Of a stretch of DNA of 64,000 nucleotides, positions 1 to 15,400 are shown one piece after another; the stretch's first letter is position 1; each line of letters opens with the position of its first letter. The stretch comes from Rhea pennata. Its lineage: Eukaryota; Chordata; Aves; Rheiformes; Rheidae. A program made the position numbers and the translations under genes. Where the stretch lies: the NCBI RefSeq assembly GCF_028389875.1, contig NC_084663.1:682001-746000 (forward strand). Direction: 5' to 3'. The notes under the pieces are model-generated. The model did no database searches, had not been told where the DNA came from, and worked only from the letters and a program-made list of their open reading frames with translations.

Positions 1-4451
<4,451 letters not shown>

Positions 4452-5550
4452 GCGGCCTGTGCCCGTGCCTCCTCAGTCCTGCCCGCGCCGCGCTTGGACT
4501 CTGCAGCCTCTCTCTGGCCTGGCACAGATGCCAGGTGACATCTGTGTCCAGCCACGGCCCCACGCACCGGCCAGAGACAGGGTACACGGTTCTGTGGGTG
4601 GGCCATCTCCTTGCTTGCTGTGAGAGGGGCTGCCCCACGCTCTGGGTGCACACGTGCCAGGAGGCTGCCTGGGATCAATGCTGCAACGGTTCGGGGGCAA
4701 GCAGGGGGCTAGTACTTGCCCCAGCTTGCCCCACTGTATATGTAAAAGGGTGATGAGTAGGTTCAGTTCCCAAGGCTCCGCGACTGTGTTGGGAGAGAGG
4801 TAGGTCTGCCCAAGCGTGCACCTCGTCAATGGAGGAGGCTGTGGAGAGGTTCTGTGGGTGAACACGTTGTGGCTTGTCGCCCATGGGTTCTGCTTCCTTT
4901 GGCACTGCGTTTGCAGAGAGGGCTCCTGGCAGAGGGAGGAAGCTGTGGCCTCAGCACTCCCCTATTTCCCTGCCGGTCCCGGCAGGCAGCCTACGGCTGA
5001 CCCATCATTGCTCTATGGCATGCTCTCTCCACAGTGACGTGTCCCTTGCCCAGAGCTCTCTCTGCTCCTGGCACCAGGTGTGGGTTTGAGCAGAGTGTCC
5101 TGAGCTGCTGGCAGGAGCCTTGGTCCCCCCTTTGCTGATGGGATCCTTCTGTTCCTCTCCCCCAGCAGCCGGGAGGCTGGTGCAGCCTGGACCAGGAGGG
5201 GTGAGTGGGTGGCTGCCCGGCTGCCTCTTGCATGATCCTACCTGGACCTGCTGCTGCCTTTGCTGAGGTGGTTTGGAGTGCTGCTCAGAGCGGAAGGGGT
5301 GGGGGGGTCTACGGTTGTATCTCATTTCACACCCCGCAGCCCCTCTCCAGACCTGCTGGGGCTGAGGCAGGGCTGCCAGCTGCACTGCCAGCCCCTCCTC
5401 TGCCTCGCTGCCAGTGCTCCGGGCGGTCTGCACTAGCTGTGTTTTGCTGCACGGTGTCGCTGCTCTCCCGGCTGGGGCTGGGCCCTCTCCTCCCTCTGAC
5501 AGCAGAATGTAAACTGTACTCAGACCAATAAACACTGCAGCAGCTCCACG
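4452..5550 (+). other. CHKB: CHKB 3' UTR with poly(A) signal
   Basis: The region after the TGA at 4449-4451 has no convincing coding frame. A canonical AATAAA lies at 5527-5532 followed by a GT-rich stretch (cacggtgtctgcttgcagtc). It is the first such signal downstream, so the 3' UTR is about 1.1 kb. Confidence 0.65.
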
Positions 5551-7480
5551 GTGTCTGCTTGCAGTCTGTCCTGGCCCTTGGCCCCTCCCTGCTCATGGCT
5601 TGTGTCAGGGACACTGGGACACCTTGCGTCCCATGAACATGGGGCCTCCCTGCCCCCATGGCCTGCTGCGGCGAGGGACGTGGTCGCAGCACACAGAGGC
5701 TGCGAGAGCTGGGCAGGAGCATGATGGCATCGCTCTGCTTGGTGCGGCCCCGGGTGCCTCCCGCTTCTGGGCTGATGCAGCATGGCAGGGCTAGTTCACA
5801 GCAGTGTGCACATTGCCTCCTCTCCAAAGCGCTCAGCCAGCGCCATGCCTCCCTGCTCGCCTTCGCCTCCCTTCCCGGAGAGAGTTTGGGAGGAGAGTGG
5901 GTGCCCTGGCTGGCATCTGCACAGCACAGGGCTGGCAGGATTTGTCTGTTCAGCACAACCTGCTCTGGCCCCCGGGCCTGAAGATGCAATTACCAAAGTC
6001 CTTGGACCCAGGGCAGCCTGGGGAGGCTGGGGGAGCCCTGAGCAGGCTGGGGAGCAGAGGCTGTGGAGAGCCAAGGAAACACCACCTTCCAGCTCCCCGA
6101 GCACGGGCTCACACGGCCTGTGCGTGCTGTCCTTTGCCCCATCCAGAGCATCGCTCTCCATGCCTGGGTTCCCCATATCCCGCCCAAATCCTGGAGCCAC
6201 TGGTGTTTCATGAGCTGCTGGTGGACAGGGTGAGGATGTTCTTGCCCCCTTGGCCCCACTACAGCTGTGGCCTCCCCTTGCAAAGGACAGGCTGACAGAG
6301 GGTCTCGGGGGGGCAAGGTGGGCTGTGGACTGCCCGGGGGGGGGGCTGCCCCACTGATAGCAGTGCAAGGACTGCAGCCCAGCAGCAGGACAGGTGTGTG
6401 AGAGCTGCCCCCTCCGACTGCCCCCAGTAACACCCCTGCTTGGGGCCCTGCCTGCTCTGCCCCCCACCCAGCCCAGGGCCCTACAAGCAGGAGGGACCAC
6501 GAGGTCCGCTGGGGCCTGTCCCAGCCCTGACTGCCTCTGTGTGTGTCTGCACACAGCTGTGCGTGCACACGCGCACATGCATTGGTGCGTGCATGGTTGT
6601 GTACATGCGCATGTGTGGCACATGCACGTGCAGTGGTGCGTGTGTCAGCAGAAGGCTGTGCACCCGTGGCTGTGTTTCTGCCGGTGCTTTGTGCCGTGAG
6701 CACCTCCGGCCCGCCGCCCTCCCGGGGCGCGTGATGGGCAGAGCGCCGCACGCGCTCCTCGGAGGCAGCCGGTCCCCTGCTGGGGCCTCCTCTCTCTTTC
6801 TTCTTTCCGCAGTGTGCCCTGGCACCTCCTCTCCTGTGTCTCAAGGCGCAGTTAGCCAAGCCCAGCTCCAAGGACCCAGCTCGTGCTCTTTTCCAGCATC
6901 CAGCCTCTCCCTAATCTCGGGTGCTCAGGGCCGTCCAGACCCCACGAGGGAGAGGAGGCAGCACGGGAACGGGGGAGATTAGGAGCCCGCCCCGCATCTT
7001 GGCCACCCAGCCCCACTGCCGGTCCCGACCCGTGCCCAGCCCGTGGGGCCCTGGTGCTGACCCAGCCCCTGCGTGCTAGCAGTGCCCCTGGGCCCAAGCC
7101 CCCTGTCTGGGGCCAGGGTGCTCTGTCCTGGAGCTGGGCCAGGGGCTCAGCTCCCTGCCAGACTGCGGCGCTGGGGGACTCGGCTCTCAGCAACAAACAG
7201 GCTTAAAATAGCCCCGCTGCAATCACCGGCCCGGCCCGACGCCTGCCGGGCTTGCACCAGCCGCGCTGCCCCCTCCCCTCGCCAGGGCTCGGCACTGCGG
7301 CAGAGCCTGCAAGGGGGCACGGAGCCCCCACCCCTCTGCCGTGGGGCTTGGGGCCAGGAGCCGGGCGCTGCAGGGTGTCCCGTGGGGCTCAGCGCTCCTC
7401 CGTGGTGCTGTGCACAGCTGCAGGAGCATGGCCCACCGTGGCCCCGTGGCCCCTCAAGGGAACCAGGTGCCCAGTCTGGC
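5551..7480. other. Intergenic region, no gene recognised
   Basis: GC-rich single-copy-looking sequence. It holds a short purine/pyrimidine-alternating tract rich in GTGCATG/ACACGCG at about 6540-6660, and an AT-rich motif cttaaaatag at about 7201-7210 that resembles a MEF2 site or a weak TATA element and lies about 280 bases before the first kelch-like codons. No family-like reading frame was found. Confidence 0.5.
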
Positions 7481-7487
7481 CCCAGGG

Positions 7488-8830
7488 CACCACATGGCTC
7501 TTCAACTACCTCTTCCTCATTGGTGGTTATGGAGAGGTCCCTGGCCCCCACAGGACCCCCCCAGCTCCTGGAGATCCCTGGCCCCCATGAGATGCCCTAG
7601 TTCTTCAAGGTCCCTGGCCCTCATATGATGCACCAGCTCTCAGATGGACCTGGACCCTGTAGGACCACCCAACTCTGAGAGGTCCCTGGCCCCATAGGAT
7701 CCCCCAGCTCCTGGAGATCCCAGTGCCCATGAGATGTCCCAGGTCCCAGAGCTGCCTGGCCCCTATAGGACCCCCCAGCTCCCGAAGGCCCCCAACTCCC
7801 CTTGTCTGTGTGGCTCCAGCTCCCAGGCTGCCCTCCCTGGAGGGCAAGGATGTGGGGCACCTGGCCCTCAGCTCGGGGCCCTCCACAACACAGCCCTCCT
7901 GAAGGCCAGTGCTGAGCAGCTGTGGACAAGGCTATGTAAGTGTGCCCTGGCTTGACACCACGGTGAGGGGCTCCCTGTGGCCACTGCCTGGGGGCAAGGG
8001 GAACCCCATGCCCCAGACTCGCTGCGCCCTGTCCCCTTGCACCAGCAGCACTTCAGCACTGTTGTGACAGAGCAGCACATGTACATGGTCGGGGGCTACA
8101 TGAGGTGCTGCTGCTGCTGGGCGCCAGCACAGCGCGGCACGCGTCCATGGAGCGCTGTGACCCCTGGAGCGACTCCTGGGCCTTCATCTGCTCCCTGTCC
8201 CTTGCCAGCTTCACCGTCTCGCTCTCCACCATGTACCGCTTTGCACGGCAGCCACCCCTGTGCCCTGCTACGATGTCCACGCAGGTGAGCGGCCATGGTC
8301 CTGCACTCCCACGCCCCGGCAGCGGGCTGCTCCACGCAGCTCAGGGCAGCTCAGCACCACAGGCACGTGGCATGGGGGAAAGTCCCCCAGGCACTGCGGG
8401 AGGCCACATGGCCGGTGTGGGGCCGGAGGACCGCGGGGCATCCGCCCTGCCCTGTTCTCTCTGTGCAGACACATGGTATGAGCTGCTGCCTCCTCCTCCA
8501 CGTGCCACCACCAACCTACCCAAGCCGCATGTCCTGGGGAGCTCCGAGCCCCTATATGTTCTGGGAGAGCATGGTGGCCTCCTTCAGCCCCTTGGCTGGG
8601 CGCTGGCCCCTAGATCCAGTCCAAGGACATTGCGTGGGGCAGCTGCCTCTTTGCAGCCACACCAGAGCACAGTGCTGGAGCCAGAGCTGGACGTGCTGCC
8701 AGCTGCCTGCTGCCCGAGCCTCCCTGCCGGCTCCACTGCGAGGCCCTCTTCCTCCTACACTTCCCACCCACCAAGGAAGAGGATGGCAAGAGGGAGCCAG
8801 AGATGGAGACCACCTGGGGGGCTGGGAGCA
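7488..8830 (+). pseudogene. Decayed kelch-repeat gene remnant
   Basis: Kelch motifs are visible but scattered over all three plus frames. About 7493-7540 encodes WLFNYLFLIGGYGE. About 8038-8100 encodes HFSTVVTEQHMYMVGGY. About 8130-8240 encodes MERCDPWSDSWAF. The frame then changes again to CYDVHA, ending at a GT donor after 8284. An acceptor (ctctctgtgcag) precedes 8469, and the junction G|AC joins to CYDVHADTWYELLPP, a perfect kelch blade (YD followed by D-x-W). After 8469 follow LYVLGEHGG and another frame change. At least three frame disruptions are needed, so it is called a pseudogene, although assembly errors in GC-rich DNA could mimic this. KLHDC7B is a kelch gene in the same mammalian synteny block, but identity with it cannot be shown by eye. 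A repeat arm (7540-7862) sits inside it. Confidence 0.5.
7540..7862 (+). repeat. Left arm of a large inverted repeat
   Basis: Tandem-like copies of a gaccccccagctcctggagatccctggccccca type unit, ending with a segment containing gctgccctccctggagggca (about 7830-7850). The reverse complement of the same composite occurs at 9421-9690, with the end segment and the tandem part in mirrored order. The arms are about 1.55 kb apart. Confidence 0.7.
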
Positions 8831-9029
8831 CCATGGGGCGGGGGGTACCTGGGAGCTGCTCCCACCCTGAGCCAGGGCTGTAGGATGCCTGGGAGGCTCT
8901 GGACCAGCACGAGGGGCTGCGTGGGCTGCCCAGGGTGCAGGAGCCCCAGGGATGCTGAGCTGTCACCGGGGTCTGCGGTGGCACCACCGTCACTGCCAGA
9001 GCAGAGCGCTGCGCCAGGCTCTGCTGCGC

Positions 9030-9180
9030 CGGACCCCACCCGGATCCTGCCCAGATCCTGCCAGGTCCTGCCTGGATCCTGCTCTGGATCCTGCCCCTGC
9101 TCCTGCCCCTGCCCAGATCCCGCCCAGATCCTGCCCCGGATCCCGCCCGGATCCTGTCCCTGCTCCTGCCTCGGCCCCTG
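9030..9180 (+). repeat. Short tandem tract of gatcctgcc/cctgctcctgcc
   Basis: Imperfect copies of ggatcctgcccagatcctgc and cccctgctcctgcc, period 10-20 bases, without coding signal. Confidence 0.6.
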
Positions 9181-9420
9181 TCTGCTCCCCGGCCACGGCG
9201 AGCATCTCCCGGCCGCTCGCCCCGTCCCCGCGGAGCCCGACGCGCGGGGATCGCGGGGGGCGCGGGGGGCGCGGGGCCGCGGGGGCGGCGCAGGCCCGTC
9301 GGCCGCCCTGGCCGCTCGCCCAGCTCCTCTTTCACCCACATACCCGGTTATTTATAGCGGCGCAGCGCTGCCGGGAGCGGAGCCCCGGCCCCGCCGGCTC
9401 CCGGAGCGGGTCCGGCCTCC

Positions 9421-9690
9421 CACGTCCTCGCCCTCCAGGGAGGGCAGCCCGGGAGCTGGGGCCGCGCAGGCAACGGAAAGCCGGGCGCCTTCGGGAGCTG
9501 GGGGGTCCTATGGGGGCCAGGCACCTCCAGGAACCGGGGCACCTCGTGGGAGCCAGGATCTCCAGGAGCTGGGGCATCATATGGGGGCCAGGCACCTCCG
9601 GGAGCTGGGGGGTCCTATGGCAGCCAGGCACCTCCGGGAGCTGGGGGGGGTCCTATGGGAGCTAGGGACCTCCGGGACCTGGGGCATGAG
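9421..9690 (-). repeat. Right arm of the large inverted repeat
   Basis: Starts with cctccagggagggcagcccg, the complement of the left-arm end segment, then runs through copies of gggagctggggggtcctatggg and gccaggcacctcc, the complement of the left-arm tandem unit. Together with 7540-7862 it brackets the 3' part of the kelch relic. Confidence 0.7.
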
Positions 9691-9819
9691 CCAGGGACCT
9701 CGGGCAATGCAGAGTCCCTGCCCAACGGTGCGGGGTACCCCCCCAAGGGTGATGCGGGGACCCTGCCCGGCGGTGCAGGGTCCCCCCGGGCGGTGCGGGG
9801 TCCCTGCCCGGCGGTGCGG

Positions 9820-10088
9820 GGTCGCTGCCCGGGGAGGGAGCGGCGCGGGCGCGGGCGCGGGCGCGGGGCGCGGGGCTCGGCGCGGGCCGGGGCGGGCGCG
9901 GGGGCGGAGCGGCCCGGCCGCCCCTGCCATTTCGGGCCATGCAGCGGGGCCGGCCCGGGGCCGGTGTCCTCTTACAGGCCCGGGGGGGCCGCGCGGGGCG
10001 CACGCAGCCGCCGGGCCCGGGGCGCACCGGGCGCTCGGAGCTGCCGTCCCCGGGGCGCTGCCCCCCGCCGTTTGCACCCCCCGAGCAG
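9820..10088 (+). other. CpG island with a possible orphan first exon
   Basis: Dense CpG with alternating gcgggc repeats at 9845-9905, then an ATG at 9939 opening a 50-codon frame beginning MQRGRPGAGVLLQ and rich in Arg, Gly and Pro. It stops at a possible donor (gag cag|gtaccg) near 10088. Several weak acceptors exist near 10325-10340 but no downstream exon is recognisable. It may be an unrelated CpG island or a relic promoter; no function is assigned. Confidence 0.25.
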
Positions 10089-10924
10089 GTACCGGGCAGC
10101 GGGGGGGGGGCGGGGGGCTGCGGCGCCCCGAAGCACCTGGGGAGCCCCGCGGGGGCCGGGGGAGCGAAGCCGGGGGAGCGAAGCTCCTCTGCCCCGGTGG
10201 GGGGGTCCCCTCCCTGCCCGTGCCATGCCATGCAGCCTTGGCTATCACCGAGAGCCCCTCGCCCTGCCCCCCATGCTCCCCCCTGCTCTGGGTCCCCCCC
10301 CCATCGTTGGTGGATCCCCCAGTTCCCAGGTACATGCCCTCACCAGCGGGCACCCGCAGGACCGTGAGTGAGCCCAAGGTTGTGCCCTGGTGCCCAGAAG
10401 GCATCTCTGAGACCTGCAGGCCTGGCTGACTCTGGCAGGGGTCGAGCTGCCCTTCCCGGCTCCCCACAGCAAACGGTCCTGCAGGGGGGCCCTGCCATGG
10501 CTCCAGCAGCAGGTGCCCAGAGCACCCTGCTCCCTCGCGGTACCACCTCACGGCCCACAGGCTTGGGGATGCTGTGGCCATCACAGCTTTCCACCCAGGC
10601 TCGCCACGGCAGGCCTTGGGCCATGCAGACCCTCCTGGGCTGAGTCCTTGGGGAAAGACACTGGCGGACTTGGCAATAGGCTCCCTCCTTGGGGACGTGT
10701 CCCTTGACAGTGCTACACGTCCCATCAAGGCCTGTCCCAGCTCTGCACAACCCCAGTGACCTTGTGAGGCTTGTCTGCTCTTGCAGACTGGCTCCCCGGG
10801 CCCCAGCTCTAGTGTGCTAGGAGGCGGAGATGTGGCCAGGGTGTGGGTCAGGGGCCCAAGGAACAGCCCCTGTCCCACCCCTGGCATGGGCCACACAGAC
10901 TTGCTTGGAGCCTGAGGTGCTGTG
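10089..10924. other. Unassigned intergenic sequence
   Basis: No domain-bearing frame, repeat array or RNA gene is recognised. The sequence is less GC-biased than its flanks. Confidence 0.4.
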
Positions 10925-11265
10925 CAGCGCAATGCTGTGCAACACAGCACAGTGCAGTGCAATGCAGTTCAGTGCCGTGCAGTGTGATGTGGTATAATGC
11001 AGTGCTGTGTAGTGTAATGCCGTTTAGTGCAGTGTTGTGCAATGCATTTGGTGCAGTGCAGTGTGATGCGGTGCAGTGCAGTTCAGTGCAATGCATTTGG
11101 TGCAGTGCAGTGGGATGCGGTGCAGTGCAGTTCAGTGCAGTGTTGTGCAATGCAGTCTGGTGCAGTGCAGTGTGATGCAGTGGAATGCCATTAAGTGCAG
11201 TGCTGTGCTGTGCAGTGCATTTGGTGCAGTGCAGTGTGATGCAGTGCAGCACAGTGCAGTAGTAG
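10925..11265 (+). repeat. Short-period (gtgca/atgca) simple repeat array
   Basis: Imperfect 5-base-like units gtgca, atgca and gttca are repeated over about 340 bases (for example gtgcagtgcaatgcagttca). It is similar in composition, in complement, to the array at 36640-37510. Confidence 0.85.
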
Positions 11266-12412
11266 CTGGCGTGACTCTCGGCTCTTGCTGAGCGGTTGCT
11301 GTCCAGCTGCAGCCTGCGGAGGCTCCTAGGAGAGGGCACCCTTGGCAGACCCACACCAGGGGCATCTCCAGGTGTCTCCCCGCCCCCTTCCAAGCAGCCG
11401 GCAAGCCCCAAGGTCCTGGGCTGAGCCGCGTTCCCATGTGCCGAGCAGCCTGGTCTGAACCCAGGCAGGGCAGCAGCTGCGCCGACAGCAGTGGGAGCCC
11501 AGGCTGCTTGGAGCAGCACCCTCTTTGCTTGCAGCCAGGAGGGGATCCTTGAGGAACGAGATGCCCTGGAGATCCCCCAAGGGAGCCCGGCGGTGCCCGG
11601 AGAGGGGTCGTGGCTCCGTGCTCCCGGCTTGGCTGGAGGCGTTCCCGGGAACGCTGTGTGCAGCGATGTGCGCGGCACGGCGGGGTGGCAGGGCAGGTGC
11701 TGCGCATGGCTCGCGTGCCGCCAGGGTGCTGCAGCCCCGGGGAGGGAGGGGGGGGCACGGGCTGCGCTGCCCCCGCGCAGGCAGGGTGGTGTGGGGCCTG
11801 GCCCGCGCCCCGAGCCGGGACGTGCCGGGTGCCCGCGAGCCGCGGGAACGGGCGTCCTGGGCCGCACGGCTGTGCGCCCGCCGCGGCGCGCGGCTGCCCG
11901 GCGAGGCCGGCGGCATCTCACCCTTCCCTCAGTGGGCGCCCGGCCAAGCCCACGTGATGGGAAGGGCCCGGGAGCCCTCCCAGCCGGCAGCGCCCGGCAC
12001 GCGCCCGGGGCCGGGGACGCAGCTGTGCTGGCGCGGCTGCCGGCACGCGGCGTGACCGGGCGCCGGGGCCGTCGCGGTGCTCGGCGTGACCACGGGGCTG
12101 GCGCTGGTGGAGCAGCGCCGGGGCCTCGGCACCGGGCTGGGGCGCTCGGCCGTTCCCGTGCGCCGCCCGGCCGGGCGTCCGGAGGGTGGTGCTGGCTGCA
12201 GCCCGCTGCTCCCAGACGGTGCGGGTGCCAATGCCGGTGCCGCTGCCGGTGCCGGTGCCGGCAGGACGGGCGTCGGGCCGTGCTCAGAGGAGCGGGACGG
12301 ACCCCGCGGCGTGCACGCCGTGCGGGCGCCGGCGGTCCCGGCGCGGCGGCGGGGGCGCCCGCTCCCGGCTCCGGGCCCTGGCTCCGGGCGACGTCGGCAC
12401 GCTCTCCCGCAG
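11266..12412 (+). other. CPT1B: CPT1B upstream region with probable 5' non-coding exon
   Basis: GC- and CpG-rich sequence without a recognisable protein. The CPT1B start codon lies 19 bases inside an exon whose acceptor (gctctcccgcag) ends at 12412, so at least one 5' non-coding exon must lie upstream here. Several GT donors are possible and I cannot choose one. A direct repeat of gccggtgccg stands at about 12230-12260. Confidence 0.45.
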
Positions 12413-12431
12413 GCGCCGGCGGACCCCCAGG

Positions 12432-15400
12432 ATGGCGGAGGCTCACCAGGCCGTGGCCTTCCAGTTCACCGTCACCCCCGAGGGCTTTGACTTCCACCTC
12501 GGCCGCGAGGCCCTCAGGCAGCTCTACCTCTCCGGCGTCTACTCGTGGAAGAAGCGCTTCGTCTGCGCCAAGGTGGGGCCGGCCGGGGCGGCCGTGGGGC
12601 GCCGGCCGTGGGGCGCCGGCCGCCCTGACCCACGCTGCGCCCACAGAACAGCTTCCTGAGTGGGGTCTACCCGGCGTCGCCCTCCAGCTGGGTGGTGGTG
12701 GTCATGGCCACCGCCGGCTCCTTCTACTGCCGGATCGACCCCTCCATGGGCATGATCGCCCGCATCCGCCACTACCTGCCGGGCAGGTGGGCGCCCCACG
12801 GCGCGGCCCCGGGGGTCCCTCCCCACACGGCCCCCAGCCCCACGTCGCGGCCGCGGGGGTCCCTCCCCACACGGCCCCCAGCCCCACGGCGCGGCCTCGG
12901 GGGTCCCTCCCCACACGGCCCCCAGCCCCACGGCGCGGCCCCGGGGGTCCCTCCCCACACAGCCCCCGGCCCCACGGCGCGGCCCCAGGGGTCCCTCCCC
13001 ACACGGCCCCCGGCCCCGCGTCGCGGCCGCGGGGGTCCCTCCCCACACGGCCCCCGGCCCCACGGCGCGGCCCCGGGGGTCCCTCCCCACACGGCCCCCG
13101 GCCCCGCGTCGCGGCCCCGGGGGTCCCTCCCCACACGGCCCCCGGCCCCACGGCGCGGCCGCGGGGGTCCCTCCCCACACGGCCCCCGGCCCTGTGTCAC
13201 GGCCCCGGGGGTCCCTCCCCACACGGCCCCCAGCCCCACGGCGCGGCCTCGGGGGTCCCTCCCTACACAGCCCCCAGCCCCATGGCGTGCCCCCTGGGGT
13301 CCTGGTGTGCATGGCCCCCAGCCCCACGGCGCAGCCGCGGGGGTCCCTCCCCACATGGCCCCCAGCCCCATGGCATGCCCCCGGGGGTCCCGGCACGCAT
13401 GGCCCCAAGCCCCATTATGTGGCCCCGGGGTCCCTCCCCACACGGCCCCCAGCCCCACAGCATGGTCCCAGCTGGGGGACAACCCCGAGGGGTCCTGCCC
13501 CACACGGCCCCTCATCCCGCTGGCGCTGGGGGGAGCAGGCGCCGGGCGAGTTCCCGTCCTCTCCGCTCCCCGGCCCCGGCCCCGCGGTGCCTCCCCGACC
13601 CCGGGGCAGTCCCCACGGTCCGGCCCTCCGGCCCCACGGTCCGGCCCTCCCGCCCCACGGTCCCGGCCCTCCGGCCCCACGGTCCCGGCCCTCCCGCCCC
13701 ACGGTCCGGCCCTCCCGCCCCGGCAGCCGCTTCCTGAGCCTCCAGGGCCGGACCGTGGTGAGCGCCGCGCTCTTCTCCACCGGCGTCTGGCTCTCGGCCG
13801 TCCTGCTCTTCCGGCGCACCCTGAAGCTGCTGCTCTCCTACCACGGCTGGATGTTCGAGCCCCACGGCAGGATGAGCCGCAGCACCAAGATCTGGGCGGT
13901 GAGCAGCGCCCCACGGCTGCATGGGCATCCCGCTGCCCCAGGGAGCCGGGGCTCTGCCGTGCCCACGCCCCCTCCAGCCCCTCCGCTGGCCCCACAGGCG
14001 CTGGTGAAGGTGCTCTCTGGCCGCAAGCCCCTGCTCTACAGCTTCCAGACCTCCCTGCCCAAGCTCCCCGTGCCCCCCGTGGAGGCCACCATCGCCAGGG
14101 TAAGGGGCTGGTGGGGGGCTGCTGTGGGACCTGGGGCCACCGCCGCTGGGTCCTGCCTGGGCTCTGCCCGGCTGTGGGGCCACCAGGGCCAGCAGTCCTG
14201 TCCCTGCAGTACCTGGAGTCCGTGCACCCACTGATGGACGAGGAGAAGTACCAGAGGATGGAGGCTCTGGCCAAGGAGTTCAAGGAGAAGACGGCGCCCC
14301 GGCTGCAGAAGTACCTGATCTTCAAGTCCTGGTGGACCACCAACTACGTGAGCACCCAGCCCCACTGCGGCCACCCCGGTGCCGCTGAGCTCGGGGGATT
14401 CGGTCCCACAGGAGGCTTCAGCCCCATGTCCAGAGCTGCTGGCCCCGGTCCTGCTCCCCCGCTGGGGCCCTGGGCGGGGGACACGTGAGCACTGTCCTTT
14501 CTCGGGGCCTTGAGGCCCCAAGTGAGCCCCACGGGGCAGGGTAGGGGGTCTGGCACACTGGGGGGCTGCCTCAGCCCAGCCGTGGGGAGAGTGGGGGGCT
14601 CCCCCCCTGCCCAAGCCCGGCCACTGCCCCAGAGCCCCTGCCCCATCCCTGCCCCTGTCCCTATCACCGTCCTGTTCCCTGTCACTGTCCCCATCCCTTG
14701 CCCTGTCCCCTGCCCCGATGCTGCCCCATTCCGATCATCGTCCTATCCCTTGACCCCATCACCATCCCTGCCCCATCCTCTGTCCCTGTCACCATCCCTA
14801 TCCCATCCCATTCCCCGTTCCTGTCACCATCCCTTTTCCCCTGCCCCCTCTGCCTGTGACCATCCCTGCCCCCCTGCCCCTGCACCCTGCTTCTGTCCCT
14901 GTCCCCTGCCACCACCTCTGCACTGTCCCTGTCCCTTCCCTTGCCCTGTCCCCTGCCCCATCCCCATCCCCTGCCCATTGCCACCCCCTATCCCCTGCCC
15001 CCCCTCCCCTGTGCCATCCCCTGTCCCCTGCCCCATCCTGTCCCCTGCCCCATCTCCATCCACTGCCCCATGTCCTTCTCCCTTGTGCCATCCCCTGTCC
15101 CCTGCCCCATCCCGTCCGCTGCCCCATCTCCGTCCACTGCCCCAAGTCCTTCTCCCCTGTGCCATCCCCTGTCCCCTGCCCCATCCCGTTCCCTGCCCCA
15201 TCTCCATCCACTGCCCCAAGTCCTTCTCCCTTGTGCCATCCCCTGTCCCCTGCCCCATCCCGTTCCCTGCCCCATCTCCATCCACTGCCCCAAGTCCTTC
15301 TCCCCTGTGCAATCCCCTGTCCCCTGCCCCATCCCGTTCCCTGCCCCATCTCCATCCACTGCCCCAAGTCCTTCTCCCCTGTGCAATCCCCTGTCCCCTG

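Noticed and set aside
9577-10962. Minus-strand 461-codon frame upstream of CPT1B
   Set aside because: GC-rich, stop-poor sequence crossing a CpG island and simple repeats; no domain seen.
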